From NCBI GenBank assembly GCA_022376515.1, contig WTXI01000025.1, forward strand, positions 335,890 to 399,889: a stretch of DNA of 64,000 nucleotides. The letters run 5' to 3'. This stretch comes from Lactifluus volemus (Eukaryota > Basidiomycota > Agaricomycetes > Russulales > Russulaceae). The notes under the pieces are model-generated. The model worked only from the letters and a program-made list of their open reading frames with translations, made no database searches and was not told where the DNA came from. The translations under genes and the position numbers were made by a program. Shown here piece after piece: positions 1 to 11,684 of this stretch; the first letter of the stretch is position 1, and every line of letters starts with the position of its first letter.

Positions 1-484
1 TTCCGCGTCCATAAGAGGCGAGTTGTTCGTAAGACATGTGAAACAATTGTGGTTAGAGATGTATTGATTGTGGGCAGATCCAGGGCCATTTTATAGTGAG
101 TGCATGTATCGGCACCCGGGCCGAAGCACCATCGACGGCGTTGTGATGAGTGTGATGAAGGAATGCGCAGTTGTACGTTTGCTCTGCGGTCTTAAAGAGG
201 CGTAGCTGCGGACGACGTTGACACAATGGACACAGGTTAAGTCTGGCTAGTCAAGAAATCTTGCATTAAAGTCATGAGAACCACTCCAGCCTGGTGGCGC
301 ACATTTCGTCGACTGCGCTTGCCACGGCATTGCTCTATTGAGGATGGAAAGGCCGTGTCAGTCCAGCATTGGTTAGCCAGTGCCAGGCGCCAGGACAGTC
401 TATTCTTGCTGCTGGTCTACGATGGAACACGAGAGGCCCTGAAGCGATGACGTGAGGCTGAACGGAAAATAAAGCAAAAGAAAT
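1..484. other. Intergenic, no gene seen
   Basis: I see no convincing coding region here. The short open frames overlap the tRNA-Ala complement or lack codon structure. Confidence 0.5.
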
Positions 485-559
485 TGGACACATCCGGAAT
501 TGAACCGGACACCTCTCGCATGCTAAGCGAGCGTGATAAACCAACTACACCATGTGCCC
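485..559 (-). tRNA. tRNA-Ala (AGC)
   Basis: On the minus strand 75 nt fold as a standard cloverleaf: 7-bp acceptor stem beginning GGG, U8, D-arm with GG, anticodon stem CTCGC/GCGAG around the loop TTAGCAT, and a T-arm with TTCAATT. The anticodon is AGC. The acceptor stem carries the G3:U70 pair, the classical alanine identity element. The discriminator base is A. No intron. An identical copy lies on the opposite strand at 37999-38073. Confidence 0.95.
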
Positions 560-658
560 TTATGCGACATGTAAATCCTTAATGGATACAAACAGATGAA
601 GGGCTCTAGTCATAGCGTCACTGTCTCCTAATTCGCACCTACTCTCACTGTCAGAATA

Positions 659-3600
659 ATGTCGCAGAACGACAGGCCTCTAGTTGGTTCCATCTTTGAG
701 CGGAAGCCCAGTGCTCCCGCGTCAGCTCCATCCACACTAAACGCGATTCGATCAAAAACTGGCTTTCCTACCGCACAACACCGATCGAAGAGTGTTTTTG
801 CGCGGAACAGAGAGACCGAGGCTCAACAGCAGCCCGTCGCGGCCTCATCACGGGTCACAGAGCCGCCCGTCGTCAAACCGTCTTTGAGAACGCAAGGGTG
901 GATATCATCGTCAAAAGACCCTGACGATGGTGACTGGCGCCTGCAAATTAGCGAAGAGAATGAGAGGCGTGTTGCTAGGATGACTGAAGAAGAGAGAGGG
1001 GAGGCGCAGAGAGATATTGAAGAGAAATTTGGAAAGAACATCGGGGATGTACTGAGGAAGGTGCGCATGGCTCGGGAGGCCAAGCAGTTGGAGAAAAGGG
1101 CGGTGGAACGTGAAACCACGCACAGCCAGGCTGACGCTAATAACAGTGTCGAGTCTTCTGTGTCTCCAGGTGCGTATTACGCTTCCACACCCTTTGCACG
1201 CTTAGCCAGCATTTACCACAGGAGAACGGCTATTAGGACCACCTTCACCTTCCCCCATTATCTCTAGCGCTAGCACCCAACCTTCCACCCCAACGCGAGC
1301 AAATCGAAAATTACGCTTTGCAGATGTCACGCCCGGTGATATCCACGTCTACGAATCCGCGCCTCCATCTCCCCGCAGAAAGCCCCTAGCGCTCCTTCCT
1401 TCATCAAAGGACGACATTGCAGTGTCCCTTGGCCAATGGAATCGCGCAACCCCAAAAGCAGAAAGCTCTTCCGAGCCACGTTTGGAGGTCCTGACCCCCG
1501 ATAACGACTTTCCAGCTGCTTCATCATCTGTGGTTCATGATGGATTCCCAGAGAGAGGTACCCCTGAAGATATTAGACGTCGCTTCTTCCCCTCTCTTCC
1601 TACGGGCGACCCATCCCTCGCATGGATCGAGTCAACCCCGCTTCCCGATCCTGCCGCCCCTACCCTTCGCTTCGATCTTCATGGCACACCAATACCTCCT
1701 ACACTCTCCGCGACCTTGCCAACACATCTAGGACTCCATCATCACGCGGAAGGCGCACGTGCTGGTTATACCCTCGATGACATTTTTCTACTTGCGCGCT
1801 CAACCGTCCCCGCACAGCGCGTTGTTATGCTTGGCGTTCTCGCAGGGGTTGTGCGGAGAGTCGCTGGCATGTGGCGCGGCATCTCGGATATGAGTGACGG
1901 ATTGGAAGAGTTGCGCGGTAGGGAAGAGGAAATCCGGAAGAGGGCTGTCAGTGCTGGCGCGGAAGCGATGAACGAGCGAGGCAGCGTTGGCCCGAGAGCT
2001 GTGGAACTTCTATGGGAGACCCTTGTCGGGTGGGACGAGGAACTCATGAATGTTGACGGTGTAGAGTTGCAGGAAGATCCTCCCAATGAAGTCTCATACA
2101 GCCAAGCAGGCGAGGGCACCTTGAAGGGTGATGCTATATCGACTCTTCCCTTACAGTTTTTCCTCTCCCAAATGGCGAAGATGTTAGGCACGGCAGATCT
2201 TCCACATCTCTCTCTTTTACAGCTTTTAGCTGTGCTTCAACGCCTTGCAATGCATAGCAACACCATCGCTGACGAGATTATTGACACGCCCTTGCTCGTC
2301 GCTAACGTGCTTCGTGTATTCATCCTCACACCCATCCCCCCGTCGGAATACTCACCTCTGCCTGTCCCAGCCGCCATCAACCTCCTCACCACTCTCGCCT
2401 CCGCTTCCCGCGTATCTGCGTCCAAGTTGCTAGACCCTGCCGATACGCTTTTGCGTTTTCTCACGTCATCTCCAAGCTCATCGCCCTATCAAACACCACT
2501 TGCTGAGGCCCTCCTGGTACAAACATTCCGCCTATACACCACCTTCGCTCGTTATGGTCTTTATGCCCACATTGCGACAACTGCTGCAGAACCTCTTGCC
2601 CGCCTCTCCTCCTATATTCTCTCGTCCGAGTGCCACTCACGTCCATTGTTAACCTCTTACATCTCTCTGCTCGGCGCTTGGACGACTTGTGCCTCCGACC
2701 CTCACCAAACGACTCCGCCACACGAAATACTGTGGAGTCAAATCTCCGGTTGGGGTTGGATAGCAGACGTTACGACCGTTGCACGTAAGCTCACGCCAGA
2801 GCCGGCGGACTTTGACACATGGGCGGAATTGTGGAATACGGAGGCCATATGGCTGGAAGGCGCGCGGTATAATGGCATGCGTGGTGGTGCAAGTGAGAGG
2901 GAAATCTCGCTAGCTCGATTGAGACTCGGGTTCACTGGTGGTACAGAGAAGGAAGTGGTCTTGGGTGCGATGAGCTCGCTGAAACGTCTGTTGAGCGAGA
3001 TACCCACGGGCTACGATGCCGGTAGAGACCTTGCGTTCTATCGCGAGATACTGAGGTCCGCCTTGGTGCTCAGTACTGTGATCCGTCTTTGGCTGGCGTG
3101 CTTCGCCCCAGACAACAACCCGCTCCCTGAACCCCCTTTCCAACTTCCATTTTCGCTTCTTGGCACACTGGCCATACTTACCGTCACTCATCCCTTGCTG
3201 TCAGAACCGGCCGCCATCCCACATTACATACGGCCTTTTCTGCGCCCCTTGGTCTCATTCATCGTCAATTACGTGTGGCTTTCGCGACGCCATCCCAATA
3301 CATCGAGTAGTCTCTGGGTCGCACAACTCAGCACTGCCGTCATGCGATGCCTGCCGGGTGACGAAGATGCTGCGCGTGACATGCTGGACGCTATCGTCGA
3401 CTTAATTGATGAGCGATATCTAAGCGAGCATGGCTGGGGCGTGTCGTCGGAGGTGTGGTCTCGCGGTGGGGTGCATATTCTCAAGCCTTTTCTCGCCTAT
3501 GGCCTCGCACCGACTACAGATTTCGAGGGCGAAGATGCCTCCCGCGTGCGAGTTGCACCGCTATTCCCTACCCCTCGTTCCCTCATGCTTACAACGACAC

Positions 3601-4667
3601 AACGCCTTCCGTCCCGCGGCTTTACATTCATGTTTGCGCGCGATTGGACACTTCTCCCTCTGGATCATGTCCTGCATTCAGGCACATCCACCGTATGGCA
3701 GCACCTGCCTACAGAGTGGGATGCCAGCGAAACAGACGTGACACGTGCGACCCTGATGCTTGCGCGCGCTGTGCGCGAGGCGGTGGTCGCGAATGGGACA
3801 CCAACGTTCGCAATGAACCGCGCAGAAGTCACGTTCAGTTGCATGAAGGTTTTCATGCTCGAACATGGCCAGGCCCAAGGCGCGCCGTCAACAAACGGTG
3901 AAAACCGCGAAGAAGTATTTCGCGACGCCACGGTCGGCGAGCTCATGGAGGCGCTCCTTCGCCCTTGCAGACTCGATGCATCTTCGAACGGGCTTTCTAC
4001 CTCTACCTCCTCGGATGCGCAAGACAATCTTGAGCTGGTGGCAGCCCGGTTTCTCGGCACCGGGACGCCGTTCTTCCAGTTCTACACCGATTTCGTCACG
4101 CTGTACGACGGCATCTCATTCGGACATCAGCTCTTTGCCGAGCTTCTGCTCCCGCCACTAGCTCAACGCTACGCGGCCGACTACCGCAAATTACTGTACG
4201 ACGATACTGCGCACGCGCTCGGCACCGTGCGCACGCCTGTTGAGCGCGTCATTGGCGGATCTGTCGGGACCTTCCTCTGGCCTGCCGAACACGCACAAGA
4301 GGTCGTTGGAGCACAATTGAGTCTGCTCGTGGGTCGCCGTGCACGTGTTCCGGTCGAGGGATTCGTTCGGTGGATGGCGGTGCATCATGTCGCAGCCAAT
4401 ATATGGCCGGACCTGCGGGAGGACGCCACTCTCACAGATGAACGTGGACGTAAACTGCTTCAGTCGCTGGTAAACCAGGGGGAACATAGAATCGTCCGTG
4501 AGGTCACGCTTTACTGGCAACGGCGGGAGGGTAACGTTGTGTTGCCTCCAGTTTGCTTTGATCTGGAACCGGCAAGGCGAAGAAGTCGACTAGACTGGGT
4601 AAAATTGTGGGCAAATGGGTATCTACTAGATTATATGGAGAGGTCGCTTGAAATAGGTAGAATATGA
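659..4667 (+). CDS. RPAP1: RNA polymerase II-associated protein 1 (RPAP1) homologue
   Basis: RPAP1 family proteins act in assembly and nuclear import of RNA polymerase II and in linking it to Mediator. Two exons, 659-1169 and 1222-4667, splice in phase through a 52-bp GT..AG intron and give about 1318 residues, close to animal RPAP1 (about 1400). The N-terminal conserved block (ISEENERRVARMTEEER, near residue 100) matches RPAP1_N. The block after the intron, with RFDLHGT and then THLGLHHH and GYTLDDIF, matches the RPAP1_C region. The rest is a long helical-repeat-like region without further motifs. The start is the first ATG in frame, just downstream of a short leader. Parts of this gene occur again as relics at 6.9-8.0 kb and 12.7-13.9 kb. 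Its 3' side faces a GH131 relic on the other strand. Confidence 0.88.
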
Positions 4668-4719
4668 ACTGCTTATATTTTATGTACCAAGTAATAACGC
4701 ACATCGCATGCATGTTTTC

Positions 4720-5090
4720 AATTGCATTGTAATTTGTTTGTTTAAACAAGTACAGTACAGCATTTTTGGCACCACAACCGAGGCTAACGCCATTTTTTGT
4801 GTCAGTCGTACCTTCATGGATCCCGAAATGTGTCAGGTCGGCCTGCTCTGCAGGAGTCTCGGAAGGGTCGGCCAAATTCCCGCGATATGTGGGACGGAAA
4901 GATTGAGAAATGAACGCAGAAGAGGTGGCGGCAGACTAAGACGAATGGTCACGGTGGACGGACGAACCCGAACCTTGAACTGAAGTTGAGCAGACCAAAA
5001 GTGGAAGTCTCCCTGTGCCTGACGTGCCCTCGAGTTATCCGTTACGGCTGCTAGCGCGTCCTCGTCCGAGTCGAGTGAATACAAGAGTGA
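4720..5090 (-). pseudogene. GH131 3'-end relic (copy 1)
   Basis: Reading the minus strand gives scattered blocks matching the C-terminal part of the intact GH131 gene at 8037-9340: QGDFHF, PAEQADLTHFGI and TKNGVSLGC. The EALIYSGIFV segment is missing, the splice sites are disturbed, and there is no upstream exon. The flanking DNA between the RPAP1 stop and this relic (an ATTGTAATTTGTT block, then CATTTTTGGCA) is also found beside the RPAP1 relic and intact GH131 at 8.0 kb. This is therefore one arm of a segmental duplication. Confidence 0.75.
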
Positions 5091-5187
5091 CAGTATGGTC
5101 AACTGTGGCATCACATGCATGTCACAAGTACACATCATACTGATTAGATCCCCACGCCTTGCCATTGTACTGTATCTGACTTGAAAA

Positions 5188-6525
5188 ATGGAACAATCTG
5201 AAGTCCATATTTCTCTCGACGATGGCACCACTCAAACCCTCTTCCTCTCTATCCCAAGAAGAGATATTGAGAGACTTTCCCATTCCCCACACAAATGGCT
5301 CAAATTTGTCATGTTCGCCATTTGTGGTGCCCACGGAGTGCTCTCTGCAACGCCTGGAGGATCCGCTATTGACGATGACACCACATCTTCCAACATTTCT
5401 CAATATTACTACTATCGGTTTCTCAAAGGTACGAATGACGAAAATCCCGTCGTTTTGACTCATCAGCCGTCAATGTTTCCACAGGCATGTCCCCTGACTT
5501 TATCGACCACAATGGACTCAACGAACGGGTCACATCGACTGCGAAAACGCCACACGCCACGGACTTTCGTAAACGCATCGTGAATCGGGATCGATCCTGT
5601 ATCGTAACGGGAGAGACAGCCGATGTATGTGACGCCGCCCACCTTATTCCACATAGCAAAGGCGACGCTGTGGGTTCAATGCCCGCTAGGTTACGTGGTC
5701 TTCCTGATCTGTGTTTTTAGTATATCTGGCACGTTGTGCAATCCCGCCGTGATCTCTACCCGTCGGAGGAGATTGAGATCTCTGACATCGATGATCCACG
5801 AAATGGTATGTTGTTAAGGAAGGACCTACACACCAAACTTGGTCTCAGCCGCATATCCTTTCTAAGAGTACGTAACAAGATGTGCTCAAGGGGAAATTTT
5901 CAATAACTTTCGTAATTCCTAGACCCCAAACACTCTGCTCAATCCTCAGGATATCCCAAGTGAGGGTGTCCATGTGTATCCAGATTTGCCGTACCGGATC
6001 ACGATGCAACACCTAGTCCCAAGTATGGGCATTGAGCCACTGCTTGATCACGATGCCCGCCTCGTTGGCACGGCAGATTCACTTCCCCCTGCGGTAATAC
6101 TTGATTTTATCTACGGCATTGCCGCATATCGACGTTGGAGAAGCCACGAGAATGTCCATAAAATACTGGCGTCATATTTCAAGGACCACTACGAGCCGGT
6201 ATTAAAGCGGCCATCCCCTAAACCTACTGGTGTCTTTGACAGCGGACAGGAGGACGACGATGAACCCAAATATCCCACCTACTCTCCGCCAGACGACAAA
6301 GGGGAGCATCAAGAATATCTTGATGCAATGGATGACGTATTGGAACTCTCAATGATGATACGGCAGCGAATGACTCCTCAGGAGGTGCTGATGAAAATTC
6401 AACAGCAACAGGATGAGATGGAGTTGAGAGAACGAGATGTCAGTCGAATGAAAGTGGAGGAGTGGAGGAGAACCATTTCGGAGGATTCTTCTGTGGAATC
6501 TTCAAATCCAATTCGGACAGCTTAA
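5188..6525 (+). CDS. HNH-nuclease domain protein (HNH_2-like)
   Basis: Four exons (5188-5428, 5485-5669, 5721-5867, 5923-6525) join in phase and encode about 391 residues. The central part, about residues 100-190, carries the HNH layout: a Cys in DRSCIVTG, a DAAHLIP box with the general-base type His, and the NG..L..DLH box. This is the pattern of HNH endonuclease family proteins (HNH_2) that are numerous and poorly characterised in agaricomycetes. The C-terminal third is charged, with a probable coiled-coil stretch (QQQQDEMELRERD). No signal peptide or membrane segment is seen, so an intracellular protein is inferred. The substrate is unknown. It lies between the GH131 relic and the RPAP1 relic, inside the rearranged segment. 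Confidence 0.8.
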
Positions 6526-6934
6526 AGAATACTCCCATCCCCTTTCACCTCCCCTGTACTGCACAGTAACTGTCAATGTCAATTCAATGTCAACCATTTG
6601 CCTTCACCTGGCTTTTTATAACTATTACTGTATGTAAATGTGTTGAGGGATTACGAGAACGTGGGAAGAAGGCTGGCGGCTGAGGACGGCGCCCAGCGTT
6701 AAGGGATCATGATGCCCAAGGACGGGATAGCCAGCGTCCACGGCACCCAGAGGACCTGCCTGCGTGGACAGCGATCGCCCAGACTCGAAAGAGTTCGTCC
6801 TGTTGTTGCACCGTTCCCCCTCTTCAGTTCGTGTCCACGCGCGCCCGCTCCCGCTCTCCTTCTGCTGTCGCCGCTCTTTTTCCCTTCATTTTGCGCACAA
6901 AAATGAGGTGTCGCTCCTTTGCCCTCGAGTCACT
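6526..6934. other. Intergenic, no gene seen
   Basis: About 400 bp after the HNH gene. It includes a CT-rich stretch near 6810-6880 and no supported coding sequence. Confidence 0.4.
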
Positions 6935-7997
6935 GGCAGGCTGGCAGACTCGATGCGTCTTCGAATGGGCTTTCCATGTCTATCTGTTGGAAGCGCAGCC
7001 TCGCAAGGCGTACTAAGTCGAGCCAACGCGCGGTGACACGTTACGTGACGTGTGACCGCTTATACCAGTTTCGGACAGACTACTGATTTTGGACAGTCGT
7101 TATCTATATTTCATCTATTGCCCTGATCTCTTCATTTCCATAGCGTTCCACATTATATTACCTTGCTAATTATCTCAATTACCTTCTACCACTTTTGTGT
7201 CCCACACACCTCAGTCTTTTATCTTTCTGACTGAGGTTAGTATCTTATCACTATTTGCTTCACTTCTAAGTTACTTACTATCTACCTAGCCTCAGGATTG
7301 ATTCTCATCCAATAGGTAGATAATATAGTCTTTTATCTTTCTGGCTGAGCCTCAGGATTGATTCTTGTCCAATACTATCTCCTCAGAAACAAGACAATCT
7401 TGAGTTGGTGGCAGCCCCGGCCAGTTTCTAGGCACCGGGGACGGCGTTTTTCCAGTTCCACACGGATTTCGTCACACCACGGCGGCATCTCATTCGGACA
7501 GCAGCTCTTTGCTGAGCTTTCTGCTCCCGTCACTCAAGCTCGCTCAACGCTACACCCCCGACTACCGCAAATTGCTGTGACAGACGATTCTGCGCACGCC
7601 TGTTGAGCGCGTCATTGGCGGAACTGTCGGGACCTTCCTCTGGCCCGCCGAACAGGCAGAAGAGGTCGTAGGAGCACAGTCGAGTCTGCTCGTAAGGTCT
7701 TGTTCGGTGAATAGGCGGTGCATCATGTCGCAGCCAATATATGGCCGGACCTGCGGGAGGACACCACTCTCGCAGATGCAGTGAACGTGGACGTAAACTG
7801 CGCCGGTAAACCAGGGAGAGCATGGGGTCATCCGTGAGGTCACGCTTTACTGGTAACGGCGGGAGGGCAACGTTGTATTGCCCCCAGTTTGCTGGAACAG
7901 GCGAGCCGAAGGAATCGACTAGACAGGGGAAAATTGTGGGCAAAAGGGTACCTACTAGATCATATGGAGAGGAAATCGAAAACAGGTAGAATATGAA
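6935..7997 (+). pseudogene. RPAP1: RPAP1 C-terminal relic, interrupted by an insertion
   Basis: DNA at about 6935-7010 matches the intact RPAP1 around 3960-4020 (GGCAGACTCGATGC.TCTTCGAA). DNA at 7388-7997 matches 4021-4667 up to the shared end GGTAGAATATGAACT. Frameshifts and small deletions abolish the frame throughout. Between the two parts lies about 375 bp of unrelated DNA (7011-7387). Downstream flank similarity continues to about 8.1 kb, as expected for a duplicated segment. Confidence 0.85.
7011..7387. mobile_element. Possible inserted repeat within the RPAP1 relic
   Basis: This AT-rich block interrupts otherwise collinear RPAP1 relic sequence. It contains an internal direct repeat: TTTTATCTTTCTG.CTGAG near 7215 and again near 7331, and CCTCAGGATTGATTCT near 7291 and 7350. 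No coding capacity was found. No clear terminal inverted repeats or target duplication could be fixed, so a small non-autonomous element is only inferred. Confidence 0.35.
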
Positions 7998-8036
7998 CTA
8001 GTATGTACACGTGTCTTCAGTTGAATTGTAATTTGT

Positions 8037-9340
8037 TCAAACAAATACAGCATTTTTGGCAGTACAACCGACGCTAACGCCATTTTTTGTGTCCTCTACG
8101 AATATTCCGGAGTAGATCAATGCCTCACGCGTACCCTCCTGAATCCCGAAATGTGCCACGTCGGCCTGCTCTGCAGGCGTATTGGAGGCGCTGATCAGTG
8201 GGAGCTAAATCCCCGAGATATGTAGGACGGAAAGATTGAGTGACGAATGCAAAAGAGGTGGCGGCAGTAAGACGAATCGGGACGGACGAACCTTGAGCAG
8301 ACCAAAGTGGAAGTCTCCCTGTGCGGCCGGGCCCTTGCCTACGCTCGAGTTATCCTCGACACTCGTTACTGCTGCTAGAAAATCCCCGTTGAGTGAATGG
8401 AATACTTGGAGGGTCAGGTTGTCCCAGTCGACGACAACCGCAAAGTTGTGCCACGCAGATGGCACGAGTGGGGTTTCGAACAGTACAGTCCTATTATGCG
8501 TACGGATGCGAAGCGTGCTGGCAGCGGCTGCGTTCGTTAATGTTGTATTGAATGGTGTTCCTGAAAGGAGCCGCGCATGCAAGCAAGGCATGGCCAACAT
8601 CAATCAGTCAGCGGGTCAGAAGATGAAAACAAATTCCCTCGCTGGCTCCCCAGGCCAGGCACGGCACGTACCGGTCTGGAGGTCAAAAATGTGCGTGCCA
8701 TCCGCTGGCTCGATAAACACAGGCTGGTACTCATGTGTATTATTTAATGGCTGCGTTGTGTCTGCTTGTACCGAGAAGTGGAACGCCGTGACGCCACTCT
8801 CGATTGTCGCGTCGAACGCGGTGCGATTTCCATTCTGAGACGGCTGCGCGATGAGCTCGCTGCGGCGGAACCCAAGCTGAGGATTACTGCTTCCCGGTGT
8901 GAATATAGACGAATTGTCGATGAGCACGAGGATTGGTTGGTCCGGTACATCCCATAGGGGCGTCGGGACAAGAGATGTGCCGAGCAATTGGAAGTACTGC
9001 CAGTGCAAAGTGCAGGGAAGAAAATGATTGAAAAGCGTGACGGGTTAGTTTGCGAGTGGTGAGGTGAACAGGCATGAACAAGGAGAGGAATGCAACGCCT
9101 ACTTCACTGGCACTTTTTGACCCTTTAACGATGCTACGATCGATCGAAAGTGCCTCAAAATTCAGGAATCGAACCAACCACAGCGGAGCGGATGATTTAC
9201 CTCAAAAATGGACCGTTTGATGTGTTGATATCAGCCTCCGTGAAATTGTTTGAGACGCGACCTTCATAGAGGACAGTGGCGAGAGTTGCCAAAGCAAAGG
9301 CCTCAAGGTACAATGCGAAAGCGACAATAGAAAAGAACAT
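8037..9340 (-). CDS. Secreted glycoside hydrolase family 131 protein
   Basis: Five exons (9201-9340, 9103-9133, 8672-8996, 8292-8560, 8037-8204) splice in phase to about 310 residues. The N-terminus is a hydrophobic signal peptide (FFSIVAFALYLEAFALA), followed by VLYEGRVSNNFTEADIN. Then come blocks typical of the GH131 catalytic domain: KGSKSAS, IDNSSIF, QLGFRRSELI, GVTAFHFSVQ, HEYQPVFIE, HNFAVVVDWD and QGDFHFGLLK. GH131 enzymes of fungi act on beta-glucans in plant biomass, outside the cell. The start was chosen because it is the ATG that begins the signal peptide. Its 3' end faces the RPAP1 relic, mirroring the order at the intact RPAP1, where only a GH131 relic remains. Confidence 0.85.
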
Positions 9341-9685
9341 GGGTTGCAAAATTGCTTCTATCTCTGACGATTGCTCGCACCTTTTATATCACGACTTGGA
9401 TTCCAGCAGTATGCAGCGAGGGCCCGGGAATCGGGGATTGTGGTGGTATGGCAACCCTGTCGCAAAGATGGCGTAGATTCAGGGTATTGTTATCGTTGTC
9501 GTGTACTAAAGCTTCCCGAAAACAAAACGGATCCGCGAGCATCGACATCGGTAGGTAAGGAAGCAATCCTGGCACTTGCAGTCACGGTACGCACCTCACG
9601 TTGTCATAAAAGCATCCAGAGCCCTGCAACAATCTGGCCTCTTGTGTGGGGACGAAGCTTATGTCGGGGCACATCATGATATGAG
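9341..9685. other. Upstream region of the GH131 gene
   Basis: About 345 bp with no supported coding sequence. It should contain the GH131 promoter. No specific element is assigned. Confidence 0.35.
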
Positions 9686-9689
9686 TTCA

Positions 9690-9945
9690 AGCCCAGTGAG
9701 AAGTGGATAGAATTAAATATGATCCGATCGAATAAAATTGAATGACATGAATACGATTGATGTGAATTGATATAAAATGATAACAATAATATTAATTCGA
9801 TTTCATTGATAAAATTTGAATAGCGCTCGATCACATTCAATCTCTCTATGAATTTTATTGAATACAAATGATTGAGTCACGAGATTTATTTCTCGATCGA
9901 AAGCAACTGATTAGAATTGAATGAACTGAATCGCGCACTGTTTAT
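9690..9945. repeat. AT-rich AATTGAAT-type block, left
   Basis: A low-complexity AT-rich block full of GAATTGAAT, ATTGAAT and CGATTTCATT words. It shares the 14-mer GAATAAAATTGAAT (9730-9743) with a similar block at 11685-11890. The two blocks bracket a segment made of gene fragments. Confidence 0.6.
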
Positions 9946-10381
9946 CCACTTCATTGAACCTGCATCGAGTACTTACTGACCCAGGCACTGTCCTATTTGT
10001 GGTTGTTTGTCGTGCTACATCTATCGACTTCGTGTTGCGCGCTGATTCTGACTCATACATTTCTTCCCTCTTCCTCTCCTTCTCAACGTGTTCCCCTATT
10101 CTTTCCTCTGCTGCTCGTGAGGCCTGTATACTCTCTACAAATTTTTGTGAGTGTCTTCCTTCCTACCTTCTTCAGACCAGCAACCGTATGGGGACACCAC
10201 TTGGGACACTATATGGCCCGAGCTGCAATTTCGACGACCTCCTCTCAATCTTGGCATCTCTGTGCCAAACCCCTGCCCATCCCCCAGCCGCCACTGCGGC
10301 CGTCAGGTCAGTTCTTTTTTTCTATGGCTACGTTTCTCCCTCCCAAGAGGTCGTTGGGGCCATAAATGCACACAACAATGT

Positions 10382-10560
10382 TCAATGTAGTGGTGAGTCA
10401 CTGGCGACCTCAGTAATCTTGCTATCATCTGACAGTGATGCAACGACGGTGTTGATGCCAAGTGTGTCCAGCACTTTCGTTTTTTCAGCATTCCGAATGA
10501 GCGCGGTGATTTCAAATGTATCATTGTCGTCCAAGGACGAGAATTTCTCGGGGTGTCTAA
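10382..10560 (-). pseudogene. Fragment of NmrA-like NAD(P)-binding protein
   Basis: On the minus strand one open stretch reads FEITALIRNAEKTKVLDTLG followed by INTVVASLSD. This matches the second conserved block of fungal NmrA-like/atypical SDR proteins. The preceding Rossmann GxxGxxG exon and the rest of the protein are absent. At about 10560 it abuts the DNA ligase fragment, which runs the other way. It is an isolated exon, not a working gene. Confidence 0.6.
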
Positions 10561-11320
10561 AGTGTCTAAATCTACGACCAAGGCAAATGGTAAAAGGAAA
10601 GGCAGTCGCCACTGCAGAGGACGAAGACATGGATATGGAGGACGTGGGCAGGAAAGGTGCGGCGGAGGGACCGGAGAGGATGCGGAGGAACGGAAAGCTG
10701 TGTCAAAAAGGTGGGTGCCTAATCCCTCCGGTCTTCTCACTCCGTCTACTGACTGCTTTGTTGCAAGTGTGGAAGCGGCTTTGGATTGGAGGGACGAGAT
10801 AGATGTGAAGGGTTGGAAAATTGGCGATCTGTACGTTCCTTTGTTCATTTTAGAATAAGTGCTCGATGTCACTGACACTGGCTTAGTGTACCATATGCTG
10901 CACTTGCAAAAGCGTTCGCACTTATTGAGGTGACTACGAAGCAGCTAGAAAAGACGTCTCTGCTTACAGGCCTGATGCTGCTCATCATCCAAAGACACAA
11001 AGCTGCAGATACCCGGGCCAACTCTCTACTCCGGATGGTTTATCTGTGCATTATTCGTGTTCGCGTCCATTCTCTTCAACCGCCCATGTAGCGCTCTTTC
11101 GGCTGATATGCATATATCTACAGCTTTGCCCAGATTATACGGGCATTGAACTCAGGATCGGCGAGAGCCTGCTCATCAAGGCGATAGGCAAGTCTACAGG
11201 ACGAAGTCTCCAACTCATCAACCAGACTTGAAAGAGGAAGGAGATCTCGGGCTGGTTGGAATGGCGAGTGAACCCCCCACTGTCACACACTCTGAAATCC
11301 TAACATTTCTCGAAGAACTC
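10540..11320 (+). pseudogene. LIG1: DNA ligase I N-terminal fragment
   Basis: Plus-strand blocks match the N-terminal region of eukaryotic ATP-dependent DNA ligase I: VPYAALAKAFALIE, LEKTSLLTGLMLLIIQRHKA, ADTRANSLL, CPDYTGIELRIGESLLIKAI and KEEGDLGLVGMA. Intron-like gaps remain (about 10829-10886, and one ending TCTACAG near 11120), so this is a genomic copy and not a retrocopy. A frameshift near 11229 breaks the reading before KEEGDLGL. The adenylation and OB domains are missing. It lies between two AT-rich blocks beside an NmrA fragment. Confidence 0.8.
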
Positions 11321-11369
11321 CAAAAATGGGCGCCTGGTAGTGGTGGTGGTCACGCTGTCATTGGCAAAA

Positions 11370-11405
11370 CAATAACAACGATGACAACGACGACAACGAC
11401 CCTCA
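11370..11405. repeat. ACA/ACG-type microsatellite
   Basis: A short imperfect trinucleotide run (ACAACGATGACAACGACG type) just after the DNA ligase fragment. Confidence 0.7.
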
Positions 11406-11684
11406 CCTCACCGTTGCCGCCGCCCTGTGGAGAGTCCCACGACATCTCCGTCCCACATCCGCCCCCCTCTTGCACAAACAGCCGCAAATCCACGCGCATG
11501 CCATCACGAGCTTGAAGCCGAGGAGCTCCCATGTGCACACCCAGAGCGGACAATGGGGACAAAGAAGATGATTTGGAGGTGGTGGGTTTTTTTACCACGG
11601 TGGTCGTGTTTGCAGACACGGTGAGCATCACAACAACTTGGATTGCTTGATGCGTCGCCGGGCTGGGGCAAGGTGATTAGCATC

